This document shows positions 1-4,937 of a DNA stretch of 5,012 nt, piece after piece. The position numbers and the translations under genes were made by a program. Each line of letters starts with the position of its first letter. Position 1 is the first letter of the stretch. The notes beneath the pieces are model-generated. The model had not been told where the DNA came from, searched no databases, and saw only the letters and a list, made by a program, of their open reading frames with translations. This DNA comes from an uncultured beta proteobacterium (lineage in GTDB: Bacteria; Pseudomonadota; Gammaproteobacteria; Burkholderiales; Burkholderiaceae), in contig CAIYZI010000372.1 in NCBI GenBank assembly GCA_903930665.1, forward strand, positions 1 through 5,012, read 5' to 3'.

Positions 1-43
1 AATTGCTTTATCTAATCATTCTTAGGACCGCTTTCGCGGCATT

Positions 44-436
44 TCAGTATTTGCACGGATATGCCTTCGCTAAGGCTTTGATGATTTCCGGCCCTGCCTC
101 TTTTTCGCTTGCTGGGGATTGAAGCAAAGGCTCGGCAACCTCTAACGCACGCCAAGGCGGCAAATCCTCTGGGAAACAGGCTCTTTGCCTGATTGGTAAG
201 TGGGAACGCACCGCTAAATAGGCGTCAAGAACGCCGTAGACATACGACTCACAATCAAAGTTTGCAATTCGTCCCTTCGCGGTATCGCCCACTGATGAGC
301 AGGCTTCATAAAGAAACATGAGGTGCACGTCCTTACGTGGCGCCCGCTGGTCCACCCAAGGCGTCGCAGCAAGTGCATGAGCGCCAAGCAGCAACCAGGG
401 CATGAGCAGTGACGTCAAACGGTATCTTGGAGGCAT
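44..436 (-). CDS. Secreted Rap1a/Tai-family immunity-like protein (130 aa)
   Basis: The protein begins with a typical Sec signal peptide: basic residues (R4, R6), a hydrophobic stretch at about residues 9-23, and a likely signal peptidase I site after the ALA at 21-23. The mature part of about 106 residues has four cysteines (C46, C62, C87, C128). The spacing matches the Rap1a/Tai pattern: a Cys followed by S/E-Y-x-x-G-V-L-D-A-Y (62-72), a Cys-x-Pro (C87-F-P89), and a C-terminal A-Y-P-C. Known family members are periplasmic proteins that block type VI secreted peptidoglycan amidases, although many relatives are orphans of unknown partner. No amidase gene is visible here, so the target is unknown. 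The start at 434-436 has no clear Shine-Dalgarno sequence; M12 would shorten the signal peptide too far. The gene lies 84 bp downstream of the TIR gene on the same strand and may be read with it. Family assignment rests on motif recall. Confidence 0.72.
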   Translation of the reverse strand: MPPRYRLTSLLMPWLLLGAHALAATPWVDQRAPRKDVHLMFLYEACSSVGDTAKGRIANFDCESYVYGVLDAYLAVRSHLPIRQRACFPEDLPPWRALEVAEPLLQSPASEKEAGPEIIKALAKAYPCKY

Positions 437-520
437 ACAAGTGTGTGGGTTGGATAGCTTTTCTTGAATGTCTGCAATCGCGGCATAGCTGAATACGTCG
501 TGCCAGGATTATTAGGCCTG

Positions 521-1225
521 TCAGCTCCAGATGGCGACCAGTTCTGCAATTTTGGTTGCGACTACGGCCATCGTGTCTTCCGATGTGTCAAGACCGCTAC
601 GCGAAGCGAGCATGGGGCTTACATCGCGGAGCGCTGTGTACGTCGTGCCGTGTACTATGGGCACAAGCCGATTTCCCTGCAGGAGTGTTGAAAGCTCTTT
701 ATCGGCGACTCCTTCTTTCGGAAGGCGTGCGAGTAAAGCCGGTGTAACCAGTACGAGCCCGATTTTCGAGGCCGCTAAGCCCTTGTCGATGGCACGCATC
801 ATCGGCACGCCCAGGCCAAGGTCCTTCTCGCTGAACCAAACCTTGACACCAGCCGCCTCCAGTAAATCGTGCAGCTCCCTAGCAGCTTCCTGCCGATCAT
901 CCCAAGCGTGGCAGAGGAAACAATCACGGATCTCTGGCTTTGCCGCCGCTTCTCTTTCAACTGCCTCACGGACCGGTGTGAGAGACGCCACCTGAGCAGG
1001 TGTGTAAGAGACAGACGAATCGGCGCGTGACCAGCGCGGCCTTGAACTGCCGCCTCCGCTGGACCTTCCGCCGCTGTAGCTGCTCCCGCCCCCTGAAGAG
1101 TAGGGCGAGCTGTAACCGCTGCCGTAGCTGCTGCGATAACCACCATAACGAGAACTGCATGCAGGGCAAGCCGCTTGAGCGGCTGCGGAACTGTGCCCGC
1201 GAACTGGTGCTGTGCATTTAGCCAT
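521..1225 (-). CDS. TIR-domain protein with N-terminal Cys/His cluster and Gly/Ser-rich linker (234 aa)
   Basis: Three parts are visible, numbered from the chosen start. Residues 4-23 hold C4, H11 and a C20-P-A-C23 pair, a possible zinc-binding knuckle. Residues 25-66 are low complexity, rich in Gly, Ser, Tyr and Arg, and probably disordered. Residues about 99-234 are a TIR domain: box 1 D-C-F-L-C-H-A-W-D-D (101-110), V-K-V-W-F-S-E-K-D-L-G (128-137), D-K-G-L-A-A-S (147-153), then A-D-K-E-L (174-178). E177 is the expected catalytic glutamate of NAD-cleaving TIR domains. Bacterial TIR proteins commonly hydrolyse or rearrange NAD in anti-phage defence; activity here is inferred. The frame is open back to an ATG at 1307-1309, but the internal ATG at 1223-1225 has AGGAAA seven bases upstream and gives the MAKC start that fits the Cys cluster, so I chose it. 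The protein has no signal peptide and is probably cytoplasmic. Confidence 0.85.
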   Translation of the reverse strand: MAKCTAPVRGHSSAAAQAACPACSSRYGGYRSSYGSGYSSPYSSGGGSSYSGGRSSGGGSSRPRWSRADSSVSYTPAQVASLTPVREAVEREAAAKPEIRDCFLCHAWDDRQEAARELHDLLEAAGVKVWFSEKDLGLGVPMMRAIDKGLAASKIGLVLVTPALLARLPKEGVADKELSTLLQGNRLVPIVHGTTYTALRDVSPMLASRSGLDTSEDTMAVVATKIAELVAIWS

Positions 1226-1232
1226 TGCTGTG

Positions 1233-1238
1233 TTTCCT
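1233..1238 (-). promoter_or_regulatory. Ribosome binding site that decides the TIR gene start
   Basis: On the minus strand AGGAAA lies seven bases before the ATG at 1223-1225. The alternative in-frame ATG at 1307-1309 has only a G-run directly against it, and its nearest AGGAG is too far upstream. This favours the shorter 234-residue protein over a 262-residue one. Confidence 0.7.
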
Positions 1239-1248
1239 ATTATGTTTT

Positions 1249-1267
1249 GACATTGCTTACCAATGTC
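1249..1267. promoter_or_regulatory. Perfect 7-bp inverted repeat upstream of the TIR gene (candidate operator)
   Basis: GACATTG (1249-1255) and CAATGTC (1261-1267) are exact reverse complements separated by five bases. On the minus strand the sequence continues outward as TTGAC on one side and CAA on the other, so TTGAC/GTCAA forms a nested pair. The TTGAC(G) there also resembles a -35 box, although I see no good -10 at the right distance. The site sits 23 bp upstream of the TIR start codon, where a repressor would block transcription. It could also be a 5'-leader hairpin. Confidence 0.45.
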
Positions 1268-1286
1268 CGCGTCAACAGCATTTTGA

Positions 1287-1375
1287 CCGCCTGCCAATAG
1301 CCTGAACATCCCCCATATGGGTGAACTCCTCGGACGCCCGAATTCTCGATAAACCAGCGCCCCGCCCGCCTGCCA
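1287..1375. repeat. Two 10-bp direct repeats CCGCCTGCCA between istB and the TIR gene
   Basis: CCGCCTGCCA occurs at 1287-1296 and again at 1366-1375, 79 bp apart. The orientation (CCGCC...CCA on the plus strand) is inverted relative to the TGGCGG motifs of the right-hand tandem array, as expected for opposite transposon ends. Outside the core the similarity to that array is poor, so this is only a weak candidate for the left end of the element. Between the copies lies a 10-bp palindrome, CCCATATGGG (1312-1321). No gene is seen in 1226-1388. Confidence 0.3.
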
Positions 1376-1388
1376 TGTAGAAAGTAAT

Positions 1389-2135
1389 TTACTTGCTCTG
1401 CCTCACCCGTGTTTTTCGCATTGACTCCCCCCGCAGAGGGACACGCAATGCACCGCTCACGACACGGTCCAAAATTGCGTCAGCAACAGTTGGATTTCCA
1501 GCGCCAAGATAGTCATGCCAGTTTTCCACCGGGATCTGACTGGTCACAATCGTTGAACGCCCCTCAACGCGAGCGTCAATCACTTCAAGCAAGTCCGCCC
1601 GGCCCTGCACCGTCAAAGCGGCCATTCCGAAGTCGTCAAGAATCAGCAGGTCAAGTTTAGCTAGCTGGGAGAGCCGCTTTCGGAACGAGCCATCACCATG
1701 ACTGACTTGTAACTCTTCCAGCAACAGTGGGAGGCGCTGGAACAGTACACTCTTTCCGAACCGACATGCCTGATTGCCGAATGCGCAAGCAAGCCAAGTC
1801 TTCCCAGAACCCGTTGGGCCTGTGAGTATCAAATTTAGGCCGGTTCCGATCCACTGACATCCAGATAGTGAAGCCATTTGGCTTTTATCTAGCCCGCGGT
1901 CCTGTCGGTAATCGACATCTTCTAAACACGCATTGGACTTTAATTTGGCTGCTTTCAGAAGCCTGATCAACCGCTGATTTTCGCGGAAGGTAATTTCTTG
2001 ATCAACGAGAAGTCCGAATCGCTCCTCGAATCCTAGGCTCATGGCGGCCGCACTTGACAACTGATCCTCAAAACCCTTGGCCATGCCGGGCAGACGGATT
2101 TCACGCAGTTTTTCGATGGTTTGTTGAACGAGCAT
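1389..2135 (-). CDS. istB: IstB, AAA+ ATPase transposition helper of IS21 family
   Basis: This 248-residue protein has the normal family length. Residues 1-95 form the helical N-terminal region; 98-248 are the AAA+ (DnaA/DnaC-like) ATPase. Visible motifs are Walker A G-P-T-G-S-G-K-T (106-113), Walker B L-L-I-L-D-D-F-G (163-170), a sensor 1 stretch S-T-I-V-T-S-Q (194-200), and the conserved D-R-V-V-S-G-A (223-229) with the following basic M-R-K near the C-terminus. IstB binds DNA, forms ATP-dependent oligomers, and directs the IstA transposase to target DNA. Its start (ATG at 2133-2135) is preceded by AGGA with a six-base gap. It is the last gene of the X-istA-istB block and must be translated from the shared transcript, since only 21 bp separate it from istA. 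No damage is seen. Confidence 0.97.
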   Translation of the reverse strand: MLVQQTIEKLREIRLPGMAKGFEDQLSSAAAMSLGFEERFGLLVDQEITFRENQRLIRLLKAAKLKSNACLEDVDYRQDRGLDKSQMASLSGCQWIGTGLNLILTGPTGSGKTWLACAFGNQACRFGKSVLFQRLPLLLEELQVSHGDGSFRKRLSQLAKLDLLILDDFGMAALTVQGRADLLEVIDARVEGRSTIVTSQIPVENWHDYLGAGNPTVADAILDRVVSGALRVPLRGESMRKTRVRQSK

Positions 2136-2141
2136 AAGTAT

Positions 2142-2145
2142 TCCT
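2142..2145 (-). promoter_or_regulatory. istB ribosome binding site
   Basis: On the minus strand AGGA stands six bases before the istB ATG, inside the 21-bp gap after the istA stop. It shows that istB has its own initiation site rather than relying on overlap or frameshifting. Confidence 0.6.
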
Positions 2146-2156
2146 AGTCAGTTTGG

Positions 2157-3701
2157 TTAGTGGTAGTACCCAGGTCCACGAATGTTTTCATGGTCGAAGC
2201 TGGCTTCTTGGACTGGTGCAGAAGTTGCCGGCTGAAGGTCAAGATTCGATTGAAGAATTGACTTCAAATTGCGCACTTGAGTGGCACCAATGGAAAGTGC
2301 CCGTGCACATCCACTTTCCAATCGGGCTTCACCGTAAACTCGCACCAGTGATTTGATCGCTCCGACGGAGCGCATTGCTAATTCACGACGCCGCTGTCCG
2401 GCCAGCAGCACTTGCATGAAGGCGTGAGTGCTGGCTCCAACGCCCATGGCCCAATCGAGTTCGCGCTCAGCATCCCATTGGGCAAGATAGCGATGCGCTG
2501 GGTCCATGTGCGCCGGATCAGTTGTTTTGCCTGGTTCAGTTGAACGTGGATGACTGGCAACTCGCTTGCCACCGTTGAGGATCTCGACGGTGGCTTCTGT
2601 CAGGCGAATATCAACCTCACGTCGCACGAGCGCATATGGGACGCTATAAAAGTGGCGGTTGTCCAATTCAACGTGGTAATCGAGCCCTACACGAGCACGA
2701 ACGAATTGGGCAAATTCATACCGGTGCAACGGGAGGGCAGATAGTGCAGGTCGGTCAATGGACTGGAATGCAGTAAGCCGGTTTCCTGGCAACTTCTGGA
2801 AGGCCCTGTTATTTACATCGACTAGCAGCTCCTTTATTGCAGCATTCAGCTCCACCAGATTGCCGAATACTCTCTTTCGCAATCGGAAGATGATCCAGCG
2901 CTCGACCACCAGCACTCCATTTTCCGCGTACGCCTTATCCTTGGGTTTGTACGGGCGTGCAGGAATGATCATCATGCCGTAGTGATCGGCTAAGTTCTGA
3001 TACGTGTCGTTGACAGTCGGATCATTTCGACTGGCTCGTGTGACGGCTGCTTTTAGGTTGTCGCAAACCACAACCGCAGGAACACCTCCAAAGTGCTCAA
3101 ACATTCTGACGTGTGAGCCGATCCAATTTGGCAGGCTTTGACTCCATGCAGCATCTGCGTATATGTATCGAGAGGCACCGAGGACGGCAACGAATATCTG
3201 GGCGTACCGAATCTCACCCGTGGCTGCATTTATGACTATTGGAATGGTGGGGCCGGCATAGTCTACAAAAACCTTATCGCCGGCAACATGCTCGTGGCGC
3301 ATGTATCGCTTCAGGGTGCGTTTGTATTCTCGGTAGCGCTCGCAGAAGTAGCTATAGGCCATGCCAGCCAGATTTCCTGCAAGGTATTCTTCATGCAAGA
3401 CTTGCAGCGTTGAACCCTTGGTCTTTAACGCCAGATGTATCTCTACCCAATTGGGTTCTGCCTTGTTCAACTTTGATGCCCGGGCATTGACAGGAAACAG
3501 CCGCCGTTCCAACTCATAGTCGTCCATATCTTCGGGCAAAGGCCACGACAGACCAACTGCCGCTGCTCTTGTTATGTAATCTGCAACAGCATCGCGTGAG
3601 ATGTTGAGGCTACGTGCAATTGATCGTTGGCTTTTTTCATTGGAATTGGCGAGCCTCAGCACTTGTCTGATTTGCCGCATTGAAAGTCTCCTTTTGGTCA
3701 T
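2157..3701 (-). CDS. istA: IstA, DDE transposase of IS21 family
   Basis: At 514 residues this is a full-length IstA. Residues about 6-48 form a helix-turn-helix (Q-R-S-I-A-R-S-L-N-I-S-R-D-A-V) that should bind the element's terminal repeats. The RNase H-like catalytic core follows with D147 (V-F-V-D-Y-A-G), D214 (V-V-C-D-N-L-K) and E260 (A-Y-A-E-N-G-V), giving D-D-E spacings of 66 and 45 residues. The C-terminal part (about 330-500) is the beta-barrel and tail common to the family. IstA cuts and joins transposon ends with IstB as target selector. Two starts are possible. The listed ATG at 3699-3701 has no Shine-Dalgarno but gives the R-L-S-M-R-x-I start I recall from relatives. The ATG at 3678-3680 has a strong AAGGAG seven bases upstream and would give 507 residues. 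The gene is 32 bp downstream of gene X, same strand. Confidence 0.96.
   Translation of the reverse strand: MTKRRLSMRQIRQVLRLANSNEKSQRSIARSLNISRDAVADYITRAAAVGLSWPLPEDMDDYELERRLFPVNARASKLNKAEPNWVEIHLALKTKGSTLQVLHEEYLAGNLAGMAYSYFCERYREYKRTLKRYMRHEHVAGDKVFVDYAGPTIPIVINAATGEIRYAQIFVAVLGASRYIYADAAWSQSLPNWIGSHVRMFEHFGGVPAVVVCDNLKAAVTRASRNDPTVNDTYQNLADHYGMMIIPARPYKPKDKAYAENGVLVVERWIIFRLRKRVFGNLVELNAAIKELLVDVNNRAFQKLPGNRLTAFQSIDRPALSALPLHRYEFAQFVRARVGLDYHVELDNRHFYSVPYALVRREVDIRLTEATVEILNGGKRVASHPRSTEPGKTTDPAHMDPAHRYLAQWDAERELDWAMGVGASTHAFMQVLLAGQRRRELAMRSVGAIKSLVRVYGEARLESGCARALSIGATQVRNLKSILQSNLDLQPATSAPVQEASFDHENIRGPGYYH
3688..3693 (-). promoter_or_regulatory. Strong Shine-Dalgarno inside the annotated istA start region
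   Basis: On the minus strand AAGGAG lies seven bases before the ATG at 3678-3680, that is seven codons into the longer istA frame. The upstream ATG at 3699-3701 lacks such a site and has the near-palindrome TAGCTGGCTA where its ribosome binding site should be. Translation probably begins at the inner ATG, or at both. Confidence 0.55.
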
Positions 3702-3704
3702 GTT

Positions 3705-3714
3705 TAGCCAGCTA
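3705..3714. promoter_or_regulatory. Near-palindrome TAGCCAGCTA before istA (candidate operator)
   Basis: TAGC-CA-GCTA is symmetric except for its two central bases. Its exact reverse complement stands at 4724-4733 before gene X. It is 24 bp upstream of the inner istA ATG (3680), close to the 27-bp distance of the other copy from the gene X start (4696). A shared regulator, possibly gene X itself or IstA, could bind both. Confidence 0.35.
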
Positions 3715-3733
3715 GACTAATTGGTATAAAAAG

Positions 3734-4696
3734 TTAATGCTGTTTGGGCTTGATCAACAAGCCCTTAGCAAGTTCGCCAGTACGCTCGCCGAGGAAACGT
3801 TTCGCAGGTCTTAACACTCTGATGGAACCCTCCTTGGCAACCAAGAGTCCAACACTATCTGGAAGTACGTGGCCGCCGGTTCCCTGGCTTCGAGCATCAA
3901 GGGCCAGCCAAAAAAAGTGGCAGTACTGAAATTGACTTTCTAGCAAGGCCCCAACATTTGGATTTGCAACATGGTTACCCCGAATCTCGATGACGTGAAA
4001 GTCGAGTTGATCGAACTTTTTGGCGCGGCTAACAACAACAGCGTCGAATTCAAACCGTTCGCGCTCAGATTGCGCAAACTCTGGCTGGACGTTGTGGAAA
4101 ATCTCATAACACTCAGGTTTAATAATGCCCGTCCAGGCTGGATCAGCAGAACTCAGTGTTGTGATGACCTGTGCTTCAAGGACAGACTGAAATTGCACTG
4201 TGTCGTACGGATCAATGGTTGGTGCATCGACTCCTTTGCCCCTTGCAGTTCTACCTGCCAACGCTGGTCGAAATGCTTCCCATGTTCTGCGCAGCTCAGC
4301 GCGTGTGATTGCGCCGTTGACAACCCTGGCAGCAATTACTTGAAGTTGCTCGTCAGGCGCCACACGCTCCAATTTTGAAAGCAGTTCAAGACTTTCTGGG
4401 CTTACCTTGGCTGGGAGATCTTTCAATGGTGGGCAGGGAACGCCACGTCCGTTCAAGGTTTGCTGGAGCTTCTCGTAGTAGCGGGCGGAAGCCAAATACC
4501 GCCACAGACTCGCTTCACCCAAACCTATGGTTTGAGCAAAGGACCTTAGCCAATCGGAAAAGGATGACGCTTTTCCATGCCAATGGTCAGTAACTTCGAC
4601 TTGGTTTAGCAGGCTTCCTAATTGCGACCATGGGCGCTCCTCAACGCTAGAGAAAAGGTCGATTGCATGAGTTAGGTCGTCTTGGACAGAGGGCAC
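3734..4696 (-). CDS. Unrecognised protein, HTH-like N-terminus and MmcB-like PD-(D/E)XK fold C-terminus (320 aa)
   Basis: I do not recognise this gene by name. The start is GTG (4694-4696), the first start after an in-frame TGA; no clear Shine-Dalgarno precedes it. Residues 48-78 look like a helix-turn-helix (F-A-Q-T-I-G-L-G-E-A-S-L-W-R-Y-L). Residues 94-145 (L-P-A-K-V-S-P-E-S-L to A-E-L-R-R-T-W) look helical and ParB/KorB-like. Residues 165-300 recall MmcB-type PD-(D/E)XK proteins: F-D218-A-V-V-V, then V-I-E237-I-R239, then Q-Y-C-H-F-F-W-L-A (257-265), and L-P-D-S-V-G-L-L-V-A near 278-287 with R-V-L-R-P. The usual catalytic Lys is Arg (E-I-R), so it may bind DNA without cutting, or cut weakly. 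It sits 32 bp upstream of istA on the same strand and probably shares its transcript. It may be a third transposition protein, a regulator, or a passenger. The fold is inferred from motif spacing only. Confidence 0.8.
   Translation of the reverse strand: MPSVQDDLTHAIDLFSSVEERPWSQLGSLLNQVEVTDHWHGKASSFSDWLRSFAQTIGLGEASLWRYLASARYYEKLQQTLNGRGVPCPPLKDLPAKVSPESLELLSKLERVAPDEQLQVIAARVVNGAITRAELRRTWEAFRPALAGRTARGKGVDAPTIDPYDTVQFQSVLEAQVITTLSSADPAWTGIIKPECYEIFHNVQPEFAQSERERFEFDAVVVSRAKKFDQLDFHVIEIRGNHVANPNVGALLESQFQYCHFFWLALDARSQGTGGHVLPDSVGLLVAKEGSIRVLRPAKRFLGERTGELAKGLLIKPKQH
3746..3764. other. 7-bp hairpin at the 3' end of gene X
   Basis: GGGCTTG (3746-3752) and CAAGCCC (3758-3764) form a perfect stem with a five-base loop, inside the last codons of gene X. 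On the minus-strand transcript a TTTTT run follows, but only after about 11 bases, so it is not a canonical intrinsic terminator. It might partly separate gene X from istA or protect the message end. It may also be chance within the coding sequence. Confidence 0.3.
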
Positions 4697-4709
4697 AGTT
4701 TTTCGATTC

Positions 4710-4722
4710 AGTCGTTTCGACT
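4710..4722. promoter_or_regulatory. Inverted repeat AGTCG-TTT-CGACT upstream of gene X
   Basis: AGTCG (4710-4714) and CGACT (4718-4722) are exact reverse complements around three bases. The site lies between the putative promoter and the GTG start of gene X, one base from the near-palindrome at 4724-4733. It would fall in the 5' leader of the transcript, either as a regulator binding site or as a small hairpin. Confidence 0.35.
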
Positions 4723-4723
4723 T

Positions 4724-4733
4724 TAGCTGGCTA
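4724..4733. promoter_or_regulatory. Near-palindrome TAGCTGGCTA before gene X (candidate operator)
   Basis: This is the exact reverse complement of the site at 3705-3714 before istA. It overlaps the end of the putative -10 box and the expected transcription start of gene X, a position suited to repression. It was found by comparing the two short gaps upstream of gene X and istA. Confidence 0.4.
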
Positions 4734-4760
4734 TATTAACACGAGGTTTAAAGGATCCAA
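4733..4760 (-). promoter_or_regulatory. Putative sigma-70 promoter for gene X-istA-istB
   Basis: On the minus strand TTGGAT (4755-4760) could be the -35 and TAATAT (4733-4738) the -10, separated by 16 bases. This predicts a transcript start near 4726 and a leader of about 30 bases before the GTG at 4696. Both boxes are imperfect. It lies between the tandem repeats and the operator-like palindromes, as a regulated transposase promoter would. Confidence 0.35.
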
Positions 4761-4777
4761 ATATGTCGATTACTGAC

Positions 4778-4871
4778 TGGCGGAGAGCAAACATTGCACC
4801 TGGCGGGATAAAAACATAACGCATGGCGCCATAAACCCCGTTACAGGTGGTGGGATTGAGCAGAATACGCA
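4778..4871. repeat. Four tandem degenerate 23-24 bp direct repeats
   Basis: Units begin at 4778, 4801, 4824 and 4848 (lengths 23, 23, 24, 24). They start TGGCGG, TGGCGG, TGGCGC and TGGTGG; most then have an A-rich middle, and units 2 and 4 both end ACGCA. Units 1 and 2 agree at about 14 of 23 positions. Units 2 and 4 share GGGAT after the first bases as well as the end. Repeats of this kind occur at the ends of several IS21-family elements as transposase binding sites, which is the reading I prefer. Alternatives are operators for gene X or plasmid-type iterons, although no replication gene is in view. Confidence 0.55.
4823..4832. other. 10-bp palindrome ATGGCGCCAT
   Basis: A perfect self-complementary sequence at the junction of the second and third tandem repeats, formed because the third unit begins TGGCGC rather than TGGCGG. 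It could mark a functional centre of the array, or be a by-product of divergence between units. Confidence 0.35.
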
Positions 4872-4937
4872 TTGAGTATGAAAAAATTTCCCTCCCTCTA
4901 CTTTCGGTTAACTAAGCAATTCGCGGAGGATTGACAA

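Larger units (their letters stand above)
1389..3701 (-). mobile_element. IS21-family transposition core (istA-istB); element ends not fixed
   Basis: The two genes istA and istB, in that order, on one strand and 21 bp apart, are the defining set of the IS21 family. Both reading frames are intact and of normal length, so the element may be active. The coordinates cover only the two genes. The right end must lie beyond 3701. Either it lies in the 32 bp before gene X, for which I see no terminal repeat, or it lies past gene X near the tandem repeats at 4778-4871. Plus-strand CA dinucleotides at 4845 and 4871 are candidate termini, because IS21 ends read TG...CA. The left end is below 1389. I could not match an inverted repeat or a target duplication. 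Confidence 0.85.

Noticed and set aside
26..43. Small stem (CCGC-TTTC-GCGG) just after the Rap1a-like stop, as a possible terminator.
   Set aside because: The stem is only four to five pairs and no T-run follows it on the minus strand.
464..691. A 75-codon plus-strand frame with several cysteines.
   Set aside because: It has no Shine-Dalgarno sequence and mostly overlaps the TIR C-terminus in antisense; its Cys pattern matches no family I know.
531..995. A 154-codon open frame on the plus strand.
   Set aside because: It lies antisense to the TIR gene, is Ser/Arg-rich as shadow frames often are, and has no ribosome binding site; the TIR frame explains the sequence.
998..1014. AGGTGTGTAAGAGACAG resembles the Tn5 mosaic end used in some sequencing libraries.
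   Set aside because: It has one mismatch and lacks two bases of the 19-bp end, and the TIR frame runs through it without a break, so chance is more likely than an adapter or Tn5 scar.
1376..1400. TGTAGAAAGTAA as the left terminal repeat of the IS element.
   Set aside because: It begins TGT like IS21 ends but does not match the candidate right ends beyond the first four bases; the AAGTAA/TTACTT symmetry beside it mostly comes from the istB stop region.
3971..4378. A 135-codon plus-strand frame.
   Set aside because: It is antisense to gene X, has no family features and no convincing start; treated as a shadow.
4778..4871. CRISPR-like array.
   Set aside because: The units are degenerate along their whole length, with no constant repeat alternating with unique spacers of usual size.
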